This document shows, in pieces, positions 1-6,379 of a stretch of 16,097 nucleotides of DNA (within the stretch, counting starts at the first letter, position 1; each line of letters begins with the position of its first letter). The DNA is from Deltaproteobacteria bacterium (GTDB lineage: Bacteria; Desulfobacterota; Desulfuromonadia; Geobacterales; Geobacteraceae). The position numbers and the translations under genes are program-made. The stretch is from assembly GCA_021810985.1 (NCBI GenBank), contig JAJZQA010000014.1, forward strand, positions 1 to 16,097, given 5' to 3'. The notes beneath the pieces were generated by a model that had not been told where the DNA came from, did not search any database, and worked only from the letters and a program-made list of their open reading frames with translations.

Positions 1-17
1 CCTAATTACCCACACAA

Positions 18-23
18 TATAAA
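18..23 (+). promoter_or_regulatory. Possible -10 box for tRNA-Gln
   Basis: TATAAA lies 12 bases before the first base of the tRNA, which would put transcription start near position 30. A matching -35 box would fall at or before the left edge of the window, so only half of the promoter can be judged. Confidence 0.3.
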
Positions 24-35
24 TAAATTCCCTGA

Positions 36-110
36 TGGGGCGTCGCCAAGCGGTAAGGCACCGGATTTTGATTCCGGCATTCCCAGGTTCGATCCCTGGC
101 GCCCCAGCCA
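36..110 (+). tRNA. tRNA-Gln (anticodon UUG)
   Basis: Carries glutamine to CAA codons, and to CAG by wobble. The 7-bp acceptor stem TGGGGCG (36-42) pairs with CGCCCCA (100-106), followed by discriminator G107 and an encoded CCA (108-110). The anticodon stem CCGGA/TCCGG (61-65/73-77) holds the loop TTTTGAT with anticodon TTG at 68-70. The T arm carries GGTTCGATCC. The sequence closely follows the enterobacterial tRNA-Gln pattern. It lies 41 nt upstream of prs and may share its transcript. Confidence 0.96.
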
Positions 111-151
111 CCTTTCTTGATACCATTAATTTCAAAAGCTTTGAGGTAGTG

Positions 152-1096
152 ATGGAAGACAAAATTCGTATTTTTTGCGGCAATTCGAACCCGGTTCTGG
201 CAGTCAAGATTTGTGAAAAACTTGGTATTCCTCTCGGGCAGGCCAAGGTTAAAACCTTTTCTGACGGGGAAATCAGAGTTGAAATCGGTGAAAATGTTCG
301 CGGAAGAGACGTTTATATCGTTCAATCCACTTGTTCGCCCACGAACAACAACCTCATGGAGTTGCTGATTATGATGGACGCCCTGAAGAGGGCCTCAGCT
401 GCAACAATAACCGCGGTAATTCCCTATTATGGTTATGCGCGACAAGATCGGAAGGTAGCGGCTCGCTCTCCGATTACTTCCAAGTTGGTTGCCGATCTCC
501 TGACCACTGCCGGGGCTGACAGGGTAGTGACGATTGATCTCCATGCGGGGCAGATTCAGGGCTTCTTTAATATCCCCGTCGACAATCTCTATGCCGCTTC
601 TGTTATTCTCGAATATCTGCGTAACAACTTTGTCAGCGATACGACGGTGATCGTGTCTCCTGACGCAGGCGGTACAGAGCGTGCCCGGGCATTTGCCAAA
701 CGTCTGGGTTCCTCTCTTGCTATAATTGACAAACGCAGATCTGGGCCTAATATTTCAGAAGTGATGCATTTGATTGGTGATGTGAGTGGCAAGGTTGCCA
801 TTATCGTCGACGATATGGTTGACACTGCCGGTACGCTGACCCAGGCGGCAAAGGCCCTTCGGGAGCATGGCGCCACCGCGATTTATGCTTGTGCGACCCA
901 TGGTGTTCTTTCCGGACCTGCTCTTGAACGAATTGAAAACTCCGAAATCCAGGAGATGGTCATAACCGATACGATACCGCTCTGTGAAGCAGCGGCTCAG
1001 TCCAGGAAGATCAAGGTGCTTTCCGTTGCGGAACTCCTTGCCGAAGCAATTCGAAGAATTCACAGCAATGAATCAGTGAGTTCCCTTTTTGTGTAA
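152..1096 (+). CDS. prs: Ribose-phosphate pyrophosphokinase (PRPP synthetase)
   Basis: Makes 5-phosphoribosyl-1-pyrophosphate from ribose 5-phosphate and ATP in the cytoplasm, feeding purine, pyrimidine, NAD, histidine and tryptophan synthesis. The 314-aa product has the normal family length. Visible motifs are the ATP/flexible-loop region YARQDRK (about residues 95-101), the DLHAGQIQGFF segment (129-139) and the PRPP-binding loop IIVDDMVDTAGT (217-228). The ATG at 152 has GAGG five bases upstream and gives the canonical start MEDKIRIFCGNSNP. An open frame extends upstream to 35 through the tRNA and is not used. It is followed 54 nt later by rplY, a common pairing in bacteria, and was probably cotranscribed with it. 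Confidence 0.96.
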   Translation: MEDKIRIFCGNSNPVLAVKICEKLGIPLGQAKVKTFSDGEIRVEIGENVRGRDVYIVQSTCSPTNNNLMELLIMMDALKRASAATITAVIPYYGYARQDRKVAARSPITSKLVADLLTTAGADRVVTIDLHAGQIQGFFNIPVDNLYAASVILEYLRNNFVSDTTVIVSPDAGGTERARAFAKRLGSSLAIIDKRRSGPNISEVMHLIGDVSGKVAIIVDDMVDTAGTLTQAAKALREHGATAIYACATHGVLSGPALERIENSEIQEMVITDTIPLCEAAAQSRKIKVLSVAELLAEAIRRIHSNESVSSLFV

Positions 1097-1150
1097 GAAC
1101 ACTATCTTTACATGCGTGCTGTGTGGAGTGAAACCTGACACGGAGGTTGT

Positions 1151-1744
1151 ATGGAACAGAGAATTCTCACAATTGAAACAAGGGATAAATTGGGTAAAAA
1201 TGCCTGCCGGAAACTGCGTGAGCAGGCAAAAGTTCCCGCGGTTGTTTTTGGCAAGGGAATGGAATCGATTGCTGTCACTGTAGACAGGAAAGAGCTGGAG
1301 TCTGCTATTGCCGGTGAAGGCGGGATCAATCACCTGATCACCTTGAAAAGCGCAGGTGTGCTTGATGGTGAAATCGTTATCGTGTCCGAGCTTACTCGCC
1401 ACTGTCTCAAAGATAGGACACTGCACGTCGACCTGCACAAGATCAACCTGCAAGAAAAAGTGAAGGTTAAGGTTCCGGTCAGCATTACCTCTGTTGCCAA
1501 GGGAATTAAAGAGGGTGGAGTCCAGGATCTCGTGATGCATGAGATTGAACTTGAGTGCCTGCCCGGCCAGATCCCTGAACATATTGATCTTGATGTGTCT
1601 GAATTAGGCATTGGTGAATCGCTGCATGTTTCCGACTTGAAGCTTCCCGCCGGTCTGAAAGTGGTTGATGATCCCTCAGCTACCGTTGTAAATATTCTCG
1701 GCAGGTCAAAGGACGCCGAAGAGGCAGTTGCCGTAACGGAGTAA
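1151..1744 (+). CDS. rplY: 50S ribosomal protein L25 (CTC/TL5 long form)
   Basis: Binds the 5S rRNA in the large ribosomal subunit. The 197-aa length matches the long CTC/TL5 form, which joins an N-terminal L25 domain (about residues 1-90, containing GKNACRKLREQAKVPAVVFGK) to a C-terminal beta domain (about 95-185), rather than the short ~95-aa E. coli L25. GGAGG at 1142-1146 lies four bases before the ATG. The last residues are acidic (DAEEAVAVTE), as is common in this form. It sits between prs and pth, a widely conserved trio; the gap to pth is 32 nt with no visible terminator, so joint transcription is likely. Confidence 0.95.
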   Translation: MEQRILTIETRDKLGKNACRKLREQAKVPAVVFGKGMESIAVTVDRKELESAIAGEGGINHLITLKSAGVLDGEIVIVSELTRHCLKDRTLHVDLHKINLQEKVKVKVPVSITSVAKGIKEGGVQDLVMHEIELECLPGQIPEHIDLDVSELGIGESLHVSDLKLPAGLKVVDDPSATVVNILGRSKDAEEAVAVTE

Positions 1745-1776
1745 ATTTCTTTGCCGATCGTTTTGGACTGTGACAC

Positions 1777-2358
1777 ATGGCTGTAAAACTTATTGTAGGG
1801 CTGGGGAATCCCGGAGCCCGATACCAATGGACCCGCCACAACGCGGGTTTCATGGTTTTGGACAGACTCTCTCACCTTGCAGGAATATCCGTTGTAAAAA
1901 AAGGCTCTTCCGGCCTTTCCGGGGAGGGGTTCTGGCAAGGACAGCGGCTGATTCTGTTGAAACCACAGACTTTCATGAATCTCTCAGGGCGTGCTGTGGC
2001 CGAAGTAGCCAGATTTCATAAAATACCCTGTGAAGATATTATTGTCGTGCATGATGATCTCGATATTTCCTTCGGGCATGTCCGTCTGAAAAAGGGTGGC
2101 GGTCATGGCGGTCATAATGGCCTGCGGTCGATTATTGCCGATTTTGGGGCTCGCGACTTTCTTCGCCTGAGGATCGGAATCGGACGTCCGGTTCGTGGTG
2201 ATGTCGTTGACTACGTATTGAATCCTTTTTCTCCGATGGAGATGAAGGATCTTGCCGCTGTGGTGGACGGTGCCGTTGAGATTCTGGAATCCTTGTTTTC
2301 TAACGGTCTGGAGAAAACCATGAGCCTTCATAATAACAGGGACTTTTTGGCCCTGTAA
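1777..2358 (+). CDS. pth: Peptidyl-tRNA hydrolase
   Basis: Cleaves the ester bond of peptidyl-tRNAs released prematurely from ribosomes, recycling tRNA. All signature residues of the bacterial family are visible: GLGNPGARY with N11, catalytic H21 in TRHNAGF, N68 in KPQTFMNLSG, D94 in VVHDDLD, and N114 in GGGHGGHNGLRS. The length of 193 aa is typical. The ATG at 1777 gives the canonical MAVKLIVGLGNPG start, although the upstream Shine-Dalgarno match is weak, so translation may depend on coupling to rplY. A 173-nt gap with its own promoter-like sequence separates it from rpsF. Confidence 0.97.
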   Translation: MAVKLIVGLGNPGARYQWTRHNAGFMVLDRLSHLAGISVVKKGSSGLSGEGFWQGQRLILLKPQTFMNLSGRAVAEVARFHKIPCEDIIVVHDDLDISFGHVRLKKGGGHGGHNGLRSIIADFGARDFLRLRIGIGRPVRGDVVDYVLNPFSPMEMKDLAAVVDGAVEILESLFSNGLEKTMSLHNNRDFLAL

Positions 2359-2404
2359 TTTTTTGTGGCGCGGAAAACTATCTAGTGCCCGCATTGATAT
2401 TTAC

Positions 2405-2432
2405 TTGGTAGATGAAAAATTACTTGTAGAAT
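2405..2432 (+). promoter_or_regulatory. Candidate sigma70 promoter for the rpsF-rpsR-DUF2232-rplI operon
   Basis: TTGGTA (2405-2410) and TAGAAT (2427-2432) are separated by 16 nt, in the 173-nt gap before rpsF. Four of six and five of six bases match the consensus. Transcription would begin near 2439 and leave a leader of about 93 nt. Read-through from pth is not excluded, because no terminator is visible after pth. Confidence 0.4.
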
Positions 2433-2465
2433 TACGGTATCTCTGCTAATTCTACTTCTTTCGAT

Positions 2466-2505
2466 CGGCGTAAGCCGCTCTCCTTGCTCCGGGATAGTCC
2501 GGGGC
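2466..2505 (+). promoter_or_regulatory. Structured rpsF leader: two tandem hairpins
   Basis: The first hairpin is CGGC-GTAA-GCCG (2466-2477), a 4-bp stem capped by a GNRA-type tetraloop. The second is GCTCCGG / CCGGGGC (2486-2492 and 2499-2505) with a 6-nt loop. Both lie between the candidate promoter and the ribosome-binding site (GGAGG, 2521-2525). Leaders of rpsF in many bacteria carry an RNA that binds the S6:S18 complex for autoregulation; whether this leader matches that motif was not established. Confidence 0.35.
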
Positions 2506-2531
2506 TCATTAAACCCGCGAGGAGGAAACAC

Positions 2532-2915
2532 ATGAGGAGTTACGAGACGATCTATATCGTCCAGCCCGACCTTAATGAAGATGAAATTAAGGCGATGACG
2601 GAGAAGGTGCAGGAAACATTAACCTCAATGAAAGGCAACTGTGGCCGACTTGAGGACTGGGGCGCACGAAAGCTCGCCTACCCGGTAAAGAAGTTTTCCC
2701 GCGGCCGGTATTTCTATCTGACTTTTGAAGGCGATGCACCGTTGGTTGCCGAGCTGGAAAGACGGCTTCGTCTTGACGACAAGGTTATTCGTTACCAGAC
2801 CGTCAAGTTGGAAAAGGGAATGCAGATTACAGTTCCGGTTGTCGAGGAATCTCCCGCTGAAGAAGCAGTGGCTGATGTCGCGGCAGAAACGATACCGACT
2901 GAGTCGGCAGAATAA
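2532..2915 (+). CDS. rpsF: 30S ribosomal protein S6
   Basis: Binds 16S rRNA with S18 in the platform of the small subunit. The S6 fold is recognisable from MRSYETIYIVQPDL at the start, DWGARKLAYPVKKFSRGRYFYLTF near residues 43-65, and the terminal RYQTVKLEKG strand. The 127-aa length includes an acidic C-terminal tail rich in Glu and Ala, a usual feature of S6. GGAGG at 2521-2525 sits six bases before the ATG at 2532, which is why this start is preferred over an upstream in-frame one at 2484. rpsR follows 21 nt later. Confidence 0.96.
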   Translation: MRSYETIYIVQPDLNEDEIKAMTEKVQETLTSMKGNCGRLEDWGARKLAYPVKKFSRGRYFYLTFEGDAPLVAELERRLRLDDKVIRYQTVKLEKGMQITVPVVEESPAEEAVADVAAETIPTESAE

Positions 2916-2936
2916 CTTATTGGGAGGCATACATAG

Positions 2937-3212
2937 ATGAGTGAAGAAAGAACACCTTCAAGGAGTAACGGACCACGCAGAAAAAGAACTTTTCAGCGCA
3001 GAAAGGTTTGCCGGTTTTGTGCCGACAAGCAAGCAAGCATTGATTATAAAGACCCTCGTACGCTTCGCTCTTTCATCAGCGAGCGTGGCAAGATCGTTCC
3101 TCGGAGAATTTCCGGAAACTGCGCAAAGCACCAGAGGGAAATTACCGAAGCTATCAAGAGAGCAAGAAACATTGCACTTCTTCCCATTGCTTCCGCGCAT
3201 GTCATGCCGTAG
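2937..3212 (+). CDS. rpsR: 30S ribosomal protein S18 (zinc-binding C+ type)
   Basis: Partner of S6 in the small-subunit platform. The 91-aa product has the S18 core KVCRFCADK, IDYKDPRTLRSFISERGKIVPRRISGNCAKHQR and IKRARNIALLP. The basic N-terminal extension is typical. A CxxC pair near residues 25-28 plus Cys and His in GNCAKHQ give a plausible four-ligand zinc site; the E. coli protein lacks most of these ligands. GGGAGG (2922-2927) lies nine bases before the ATG. An overlapping frame at 2941 has no ribosomal similarity and is a shadow. Confidence 0.97.
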   Translation: MSEERTPSRSNGPRRKRTFQRRKVCRFCADKQASIDYKDPRTLRSFISERGKIVPRRISGNCAKHQREITEAIKRARNIALLPIASAHVMP

Positions 3213-3322
3213 CAGGCTCTAGAAAAACGATTGACGGTTCTGCCTGGTACTCGTTTGCAAGAGGAACAAGTGCCCGGTAATTTAAAAAACGTTTTTCATT
3301 GCTTGAGAGGAAGTTCTTTTTG

Positions 3323-4264
3323 ATGAACAGTGCAGGGTATGGGATGATCGGTGCGGTAGTGAAAGGAAGTCTACTGACTTTTGCTCTTTTCCTGATCTAC
3401 AGCACAATCCCTTTTTTAGGTGCGTTTGCGGGGATATTGGTTCCTTTCCCCTGCATCTACTATACGTTGAAGTACAGCCGGGTTATCGGCTATGCAATAG
3501 TTTTGCTGATGATCCTTTTGCTGGCTTTTCTGAACCAGAACAGCTTGCTCCCGTATCTGATTCTTGCGGGTACGTGTTCATTGGCACTGCCTGAGTTGCT
3601 TGCTCGGGGGACCGGCTGCACCCGGGCGCTGTTTATCACCGTCGGCCTGAATACCTGCCTTGTTGCCGGCTTGGCAGCCGTTGCCGTACTGCTGTTCAAT
3701 GTGAATATTGATGAACAGTTGCGTCGTGTAACCCAAGAGGCTATGTCTCAAGTTGGTGAGACTTATCGTCAGAGCGGACTTTCCGGGAACGAACTTCAAA
3801 GTCTGAATGACGGTTTCAAACTGCTGGAACGTTCCTTTGTTACACTCTACCCCTCGTTTGTGGTTATTTTAATTGGGGTAGTTGCCGGGCTTAATCTGTT
3901 ATTGTTGAAAAGGTTATCTGTTTCGCTCGAGAAGAACATCCTTTTTGAGGAGTTTTCACTGTACCGGAACGCTGACACTCTGGTGTGGCTGCTGATAACC
4001 GCCGGTTTTACACTCTTGGCGGATATTCCTGTTTTGACCAGAATTGCTCTGAATATCCTGTTTCTCCTGTATTTTCTCTACTTTGTCCAAGGGTTGGCTA
4101 TCTGGAACTGGTTTGCAAGGAGAAAAAACTTTCCACGCGTGCTTCAGATTGTCTTTTATGTTGTTTTAGCAGTGCAACCATTATTGACCGCGATTGTCGC
4201 GGTTTTCGGTTTAGCGGATTTGTGGGCTGGTTTCCGCTCACGAAAAATAAATGAAAACCTGTAA
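3323..4264 (+). CDS. DUF2232 (YybS-like) multi-pass membrane protein
   Basis: Function unknown. The 313-aa product has about seven or eight hydrophobic segments, for example near residues 7-45, 52-75, 80-95, 105-125, a central pair around 170-195, and three near the C terminus, which ends in a basic tail. Between the two membrane halves is a soluble stretch (about 125-165). DUF2232 proteins are commonly encoded between rpsR and rplI, and this position is the main support for the call. The ATG at 3323 has GAGAGGAA upstream at a slightly long spacing; a TTG at 3299 in the same frame would add eight residues. Its stop lies 22 nt before rplI. Confidence 0.8.
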   Translation: MNSAGYGMIGAVVKGSLLTFALFLIYSTIPFLGAFAGILVPFPCIYYTLKYSRVIGYAIVLLMILLLAFLNQNSLLPYLILAGTCSLALPELLARGTGCTRALFITVGLNTCLVAGLAAVAVLLFNVNIDEQLRRVTQEAMSQVGETYRQSGLSGNELQSLNDGFKLLERSFVTLYPSFVVILIGVVAGLNLLLLKRLSVSLEKNILFEEFSLYRNADTLVWLLITAGFTLLADIPVLTRIALNILFLLYFLYFVQGLAIWNWFARRKNFPRVLQIVFYVVLAVQPLLTAIVAVFGLADLWAGFRSRKINENL

Positions 4265-4286
4265 ATCAGGCTAGGGAGGAATTGAC

Positions 4287-4733
4287 GTGAAAGTAATTCT
4301 TAAGGAAAATATTGAAACTTTGGGCAGTATTGGTGACATCGTTAAAGTAGCACCAGGTTATGCCAGGAACTATCTCGTGCCCAAAGGGTATGCGATAGAG
4401 GCAACAACACGAAACGCCAAGGCTCTTGAGCATGCCAAGCGACAAATGGAATACAAAAAGAACAAGGTTCTCGAGTCGGCAAAAAATCTTCTCGAAAAGA
4501 TTGAAGCAACCCCATTGAACCTCGTACATCAAGCCGGTGAGTCTGATAAGCTTTTCGGTTCGGTTACAAATATGGAGCTTGCGGAAGCTCTCAAGAATTG
4601 CGGTCTTGATATAGATCGGAAGAAAATCCTTCTTTCAGAGCCGATTAAAACCCTTGGCGAATACGAAGTTCCCGTGAAAATTCACCCGGAGGTAGTTGCA
4701 ACCCTCAAGGTAACTGTTTCCAAGGCTGACTAA
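4287..4733 (+). CDS. rplI: 50S ribosomal protein L9
   Basis: Binds 23S rRNA near the base of the L1 stalk. The N-terminal domain MKVILKENIETLGSIGDIVKVAPGYARNYLVPKGYA is diagnostic, followed by the long connecting helix (about residues 40-75) and the C-terminal domain with GSVTNMELAEAL and IKTLGEYEVPVKIHPEV. The length of 148 aa is typical. Translation starts at GTG (4287), with a strong GGGAGGA at 4274-4280 six bases upstream. It ends the ribosomal operon and is followed by a perfect 12-bp hairpin terminator. In related genomes dnaB usually follows directly, but here a minus-strand ompA lies between. Confidence 0.96.
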   Translation: MKVILKENIETLGSIGDIVKVAPGYARNYLVPKGYAIEATTRNAKALEHAKRQMEYKKNKVLESAKNLLEKIEATPLNLVHQAGESDKLFGSVTNMELAEALKNCGLDIDRKKILLSEPIKTLGEYEVPVKIHPEVVATLKVTVSKAD

Positions 4734-4757
4734 CTTCGTTAAAGGATTCGTCGTCAG

Positions 4758-4792
4758 AATGGCGAAGGGGATTTCCCTTCGCCATTTTATTT
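4758..4792 (+). terminator. Rho-independent terminator after rplI
   Basis: A perfect 12-bp inverted repeat, AATGGCGAAGGG (4758-4769) and CCCTTCGCCATT (4775-4786), encloses a 5-nt loop and runs into TTATTTT. It lies 25 nt after the rplI stop. Confidence 0.93.
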
Positions 4793-4805
4793 TGCACTTG
4801 TAAAG

Positions 4806-4844
4806 AAAAAGCACCTGCTCTCTCCATGAAAGCAGGTGCTTTTT
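4806..4844. terminator. Bidirectional terminator between rplI and ompA
   Basis: A perfect 14-bp inverted repeat, AAAAAGCACCTGCT (4806-4819) and AGCAGGTGCTTTTT (4831-4844), has an A run on one side and a T run on the other. It can therefore stop transcripts from either direction. It lies 60 nt beyond the stop of the minus-strand ompA gene and backs up the rplI terminator. Confidence 0.93.
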
Positions 4845-4904
4845 TATGTTTGTTCAATTGAAACCGGGCTGGAGTTGAAAACCGGTTTCCAGTTGAGGTG
4901 CTTA

Positions 4905-5975
4905 TTATTGAGCTGCGTCTTTATAAATGATGCAGTCAATGATGGCGTCAACCCGGCGATTCTTCTGTCTTCCCGCGGCTGTTTTGTTTGAGTCGACCGG
5001 TTTCGTATAGCCGTACCCTTTAGTAGAGAGACGCTCAGCCTCAATTCCAAATTTGTCGACCAGATAGGTTCTGACGCTGTCGGCACGTCTTTCAGAGAGC
5101 TTGATGTTGTATGGGTAGCTTCCCCTGTTATCAGTATGACCTTCGATTACGGCAGTCGTATTCGGGTATTTTTTCAGGAACTCCGCAACTTTGCCGATGA
5201 CGTCATGGTATTTCGGCTTGATGTCAGACTTGTCGTAATCAAATTCAATCTTCAAGGTCATGCAGATCTTTTCGGGAACAGGTTCCGGCTTAGGTGCGGG
5301 CGGAGGACATGCTGGCGGCTCAGGTTGCGGCGCCGGGGCCGGAGCCGGTGCTGGCGGAGGACAGACCGGAGGTGCCGGCTTCTCCGCTGGTCCGAACAGG
5401 AAGGTAAAGCCAAGTGATGCTTCCCAATTAAACATCAGATCGTTTTCCCGCTGCTGGAAAACGGGGGGTTGGCCCAAATATTCACCTGCTTCTTTTCCGT
5501 CAAAGATGAGAAGTTGACGAGCATCTGCTCTGAGTGCAATGGAGTCGGTGATGAAATACTTCAAACCACCGCCGATATTTGCTGTTGGAGAAAAATCCGT
5601 GTGATTTGTGTTCTTGTACTTGACCTGGGTTGCTCCGCCGCCCACTGCCAGGTAGGGAACCAGTTTCTCCGCGGGAAGGAAGTTGTAGAGCAGGTCTAAT
5701 CGATACGACCAGGCATTGACATTGCCGAATCCCTTGGTGGATTTGGTGGGGACAAAGTTGAGAACACCTTCTGCCTCGAAGTTGTCGGTGAAGTCGTACC
5801 CGAGTCTCAGACCTAAAACTGGTGCTGCTCGCAGGCTTTGGACGCCATCGAACATGTAGCCACCTACGTATGGTGACAGTGAGATTGCCCCGGCGCGTTC
5901 TCCTGCGAAGAGTGGCGGCGCGGCGATTAGGGAAACCAGAATCGCAAACAGTAACAGATGTAGAACCTTTTTCAT
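4905..5975 (-). CDS. OmpA-family outer membrane protein (beta-barrel plus peptidoglycan-binding domain)
   Basis: Probably anchors the outer membrane to peptidoglycan. Residues 1-24 form a signal peptide (MKK, a hydrophobic core, then a cut at LFA|GE). Residues 25-195 have alternating hydrophobic strands and glycines consistent with an eight-stranded barrel. Residues 196-236 are a Pro/Ala linker with two CPPPAP repeats. Residues 237-350 are an OmpA C-terminal domain with IEFDYDKSDIKP and EGHTDNRGSYPYNIKLSERRADSVRTYL, which carries the Asp and Arg that bind diaminopimelate. Four cysteines (205, 223, 238, 348) are unusual for the family. AAGGAGGT lies five bases before the start. It is monocistronic, with its own promoter and terminator, and is transcribed against its neighbours. 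Confidence 0.93.
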   Translation of the reverse strand: MKKVLHLLLFAILVSLIAAPPLFAGERAGAISLSPYVGGYMFDGVQSLRAAPVLGLRLGYDFTDNFEAEGVLNFVPTKSTKGFGNVNAWSYRLDLLYNFLPAEKLVPYLAVGGGATQVKYKNTNHTDFSPTANIGGGLKYFITDSIALRADARQLLIFDGKEAGEYLGQPPVFQQRENDLMFNWEASLGFTFLFGPAEKPAPPVCPPPAPAPAPAPQPEPPACPPPAPKPEPVPEKICMTLKIEFDYDKSDIKPKYHDVIGKVAEFLKKYPNTTAVIEGHTDNRGSYPYNIKLSERRADSVRTYLVDKFGIEAERLSTKGYGYTKPVDSNKTAAGRQKNRRVDAIIDCIIYKDAAQ

Positions 5976-6023
5976 TTCTTACCTCCTTTTGTAATCAATA
6001 CCCCGTGAAAGGCATGTTGCAAC

Positions 6024-6075
6024 TAATGTACGGATGATAACTCATAAGGCCATCCGAAGCAGTTTTAGTACATTA
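6024..6075 (-). promoter_or_regulatory. Nested inverted repeat in the ompA 5' leader
   Basis: On the plus strand, TAATGTA (6024-6030) directly followed by CGGATG (6031-6036) is mirrored by CATCCG (6051-6056) and TACATTA (6069-6075), with 12 unpaired bases between the last two. The 13 paired bases, a 14-nt apical loop and a one-sided bulge would form in the roughly 107-nt untranslated leader. It does not look like a recognised riboswitch to me. Confidence 0.5.
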
Positions 6076-6088
6076 CATAATTTTAAAA

Positions 6089-6117
6089 AGAATAGCCGCA
6101 GTTCGCTGCTCTGTCAA
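6089..6117 (-). promoter_or_regulatory. Sigma70 promoter of ompA
   Basis: On the minus strand a perfect -35, TTGACA (6117-6112), is followed after 17 nt by TATTCT (6094-6089). The start would be near 6082, leaving a leader of about 107 nt before the ompA ATG. Confidence 0.75.
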
Positions 6118-6152
6118 CTGATTAATGTTTTCTTTTGTTCAAAAGATCTTCT

Positions 6153-6210
6153 CGCCTTCCAGGCCATTTGGCGTCTGGACTAGCGCTTTTTCATGGTGAA
6201 ATGGAAGGCG
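6153..6210. repeat. Imperfect inverted repeat between the divergent ompA and dnaB promoters
   Basis: CGCCTT (6153-6158) pairs with AAGGCG (6205-6210), and after a 5-nt one-sided bulge CCATTT (6164-6169) pairs with AAATGG (6199-6204). It lies between the two -35 boxes, so it is outside both transcripts if the promoter calls are right. No gene was recognised anywhere in 5976-6379. Confidence 0.4.
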
Positions 6211-6243
6211 CAACCGTCTGTTACGCGAGTGTATGCAAATTTA

Positions 6244-6272
6244 TTGACCAGGGTAATCATGCGCGGTATAGT
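6244..6272 (+). promoter_or_regulatory. Sigma70 promoter of dnaB
   Basis: TTGACC (6244-6249) and TATAGT (6267-6272) are separated by exactly 17 nt, with five of six matches in each box. Transcription would start near 6279, leaving about 100 nt before dnaB. That leader contains a small hairpin, ATCCC/GGGAT (6304-6308 and 6317-6321), followed by TTT, too weak to call an attenuator. Confidence 0.75.
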
Positions 6273-6379
6273 ATCCAATTCCATTGAAAGAGTATCACTC
6301 CAGATCCCGATTATAAGGGATTTTGTCGGCGGGTGTATTTTCTTCTGTTGTAAACTCATGAAATACTGTTGGTGATTTG

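Noticed and set aside
35..151. N-terminal extension of prs upstream to position 35
   Set aside because: The extension is the tRNA-Gln sequence read as protein. The ATG at 152 has a proper ribosome-binding site and the family's normal start.
3285..3296. AAAAACGTTTTT palindrome before the DUF2232 gene
   Set aside because: A 12-bp self-complementary A/T run with no loop is expected by chance and has no terminator or operator context.
4858..4892. Short repeats TTGAAACCGG/TTGAAAACCGG and GAAACCGG/CCGGTTTC downstream of ompA
   Set aside because: They are short, overlap each other in mutually exclusive folds, and sit beside a much stronger terminator hairpin.
6193..6375. 60-aa open frame before dnaB
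   Set aside because: It overlaps a strong dnaB promoter and the leader, has no ribosome-binding site of note, and resembles nothing I know.
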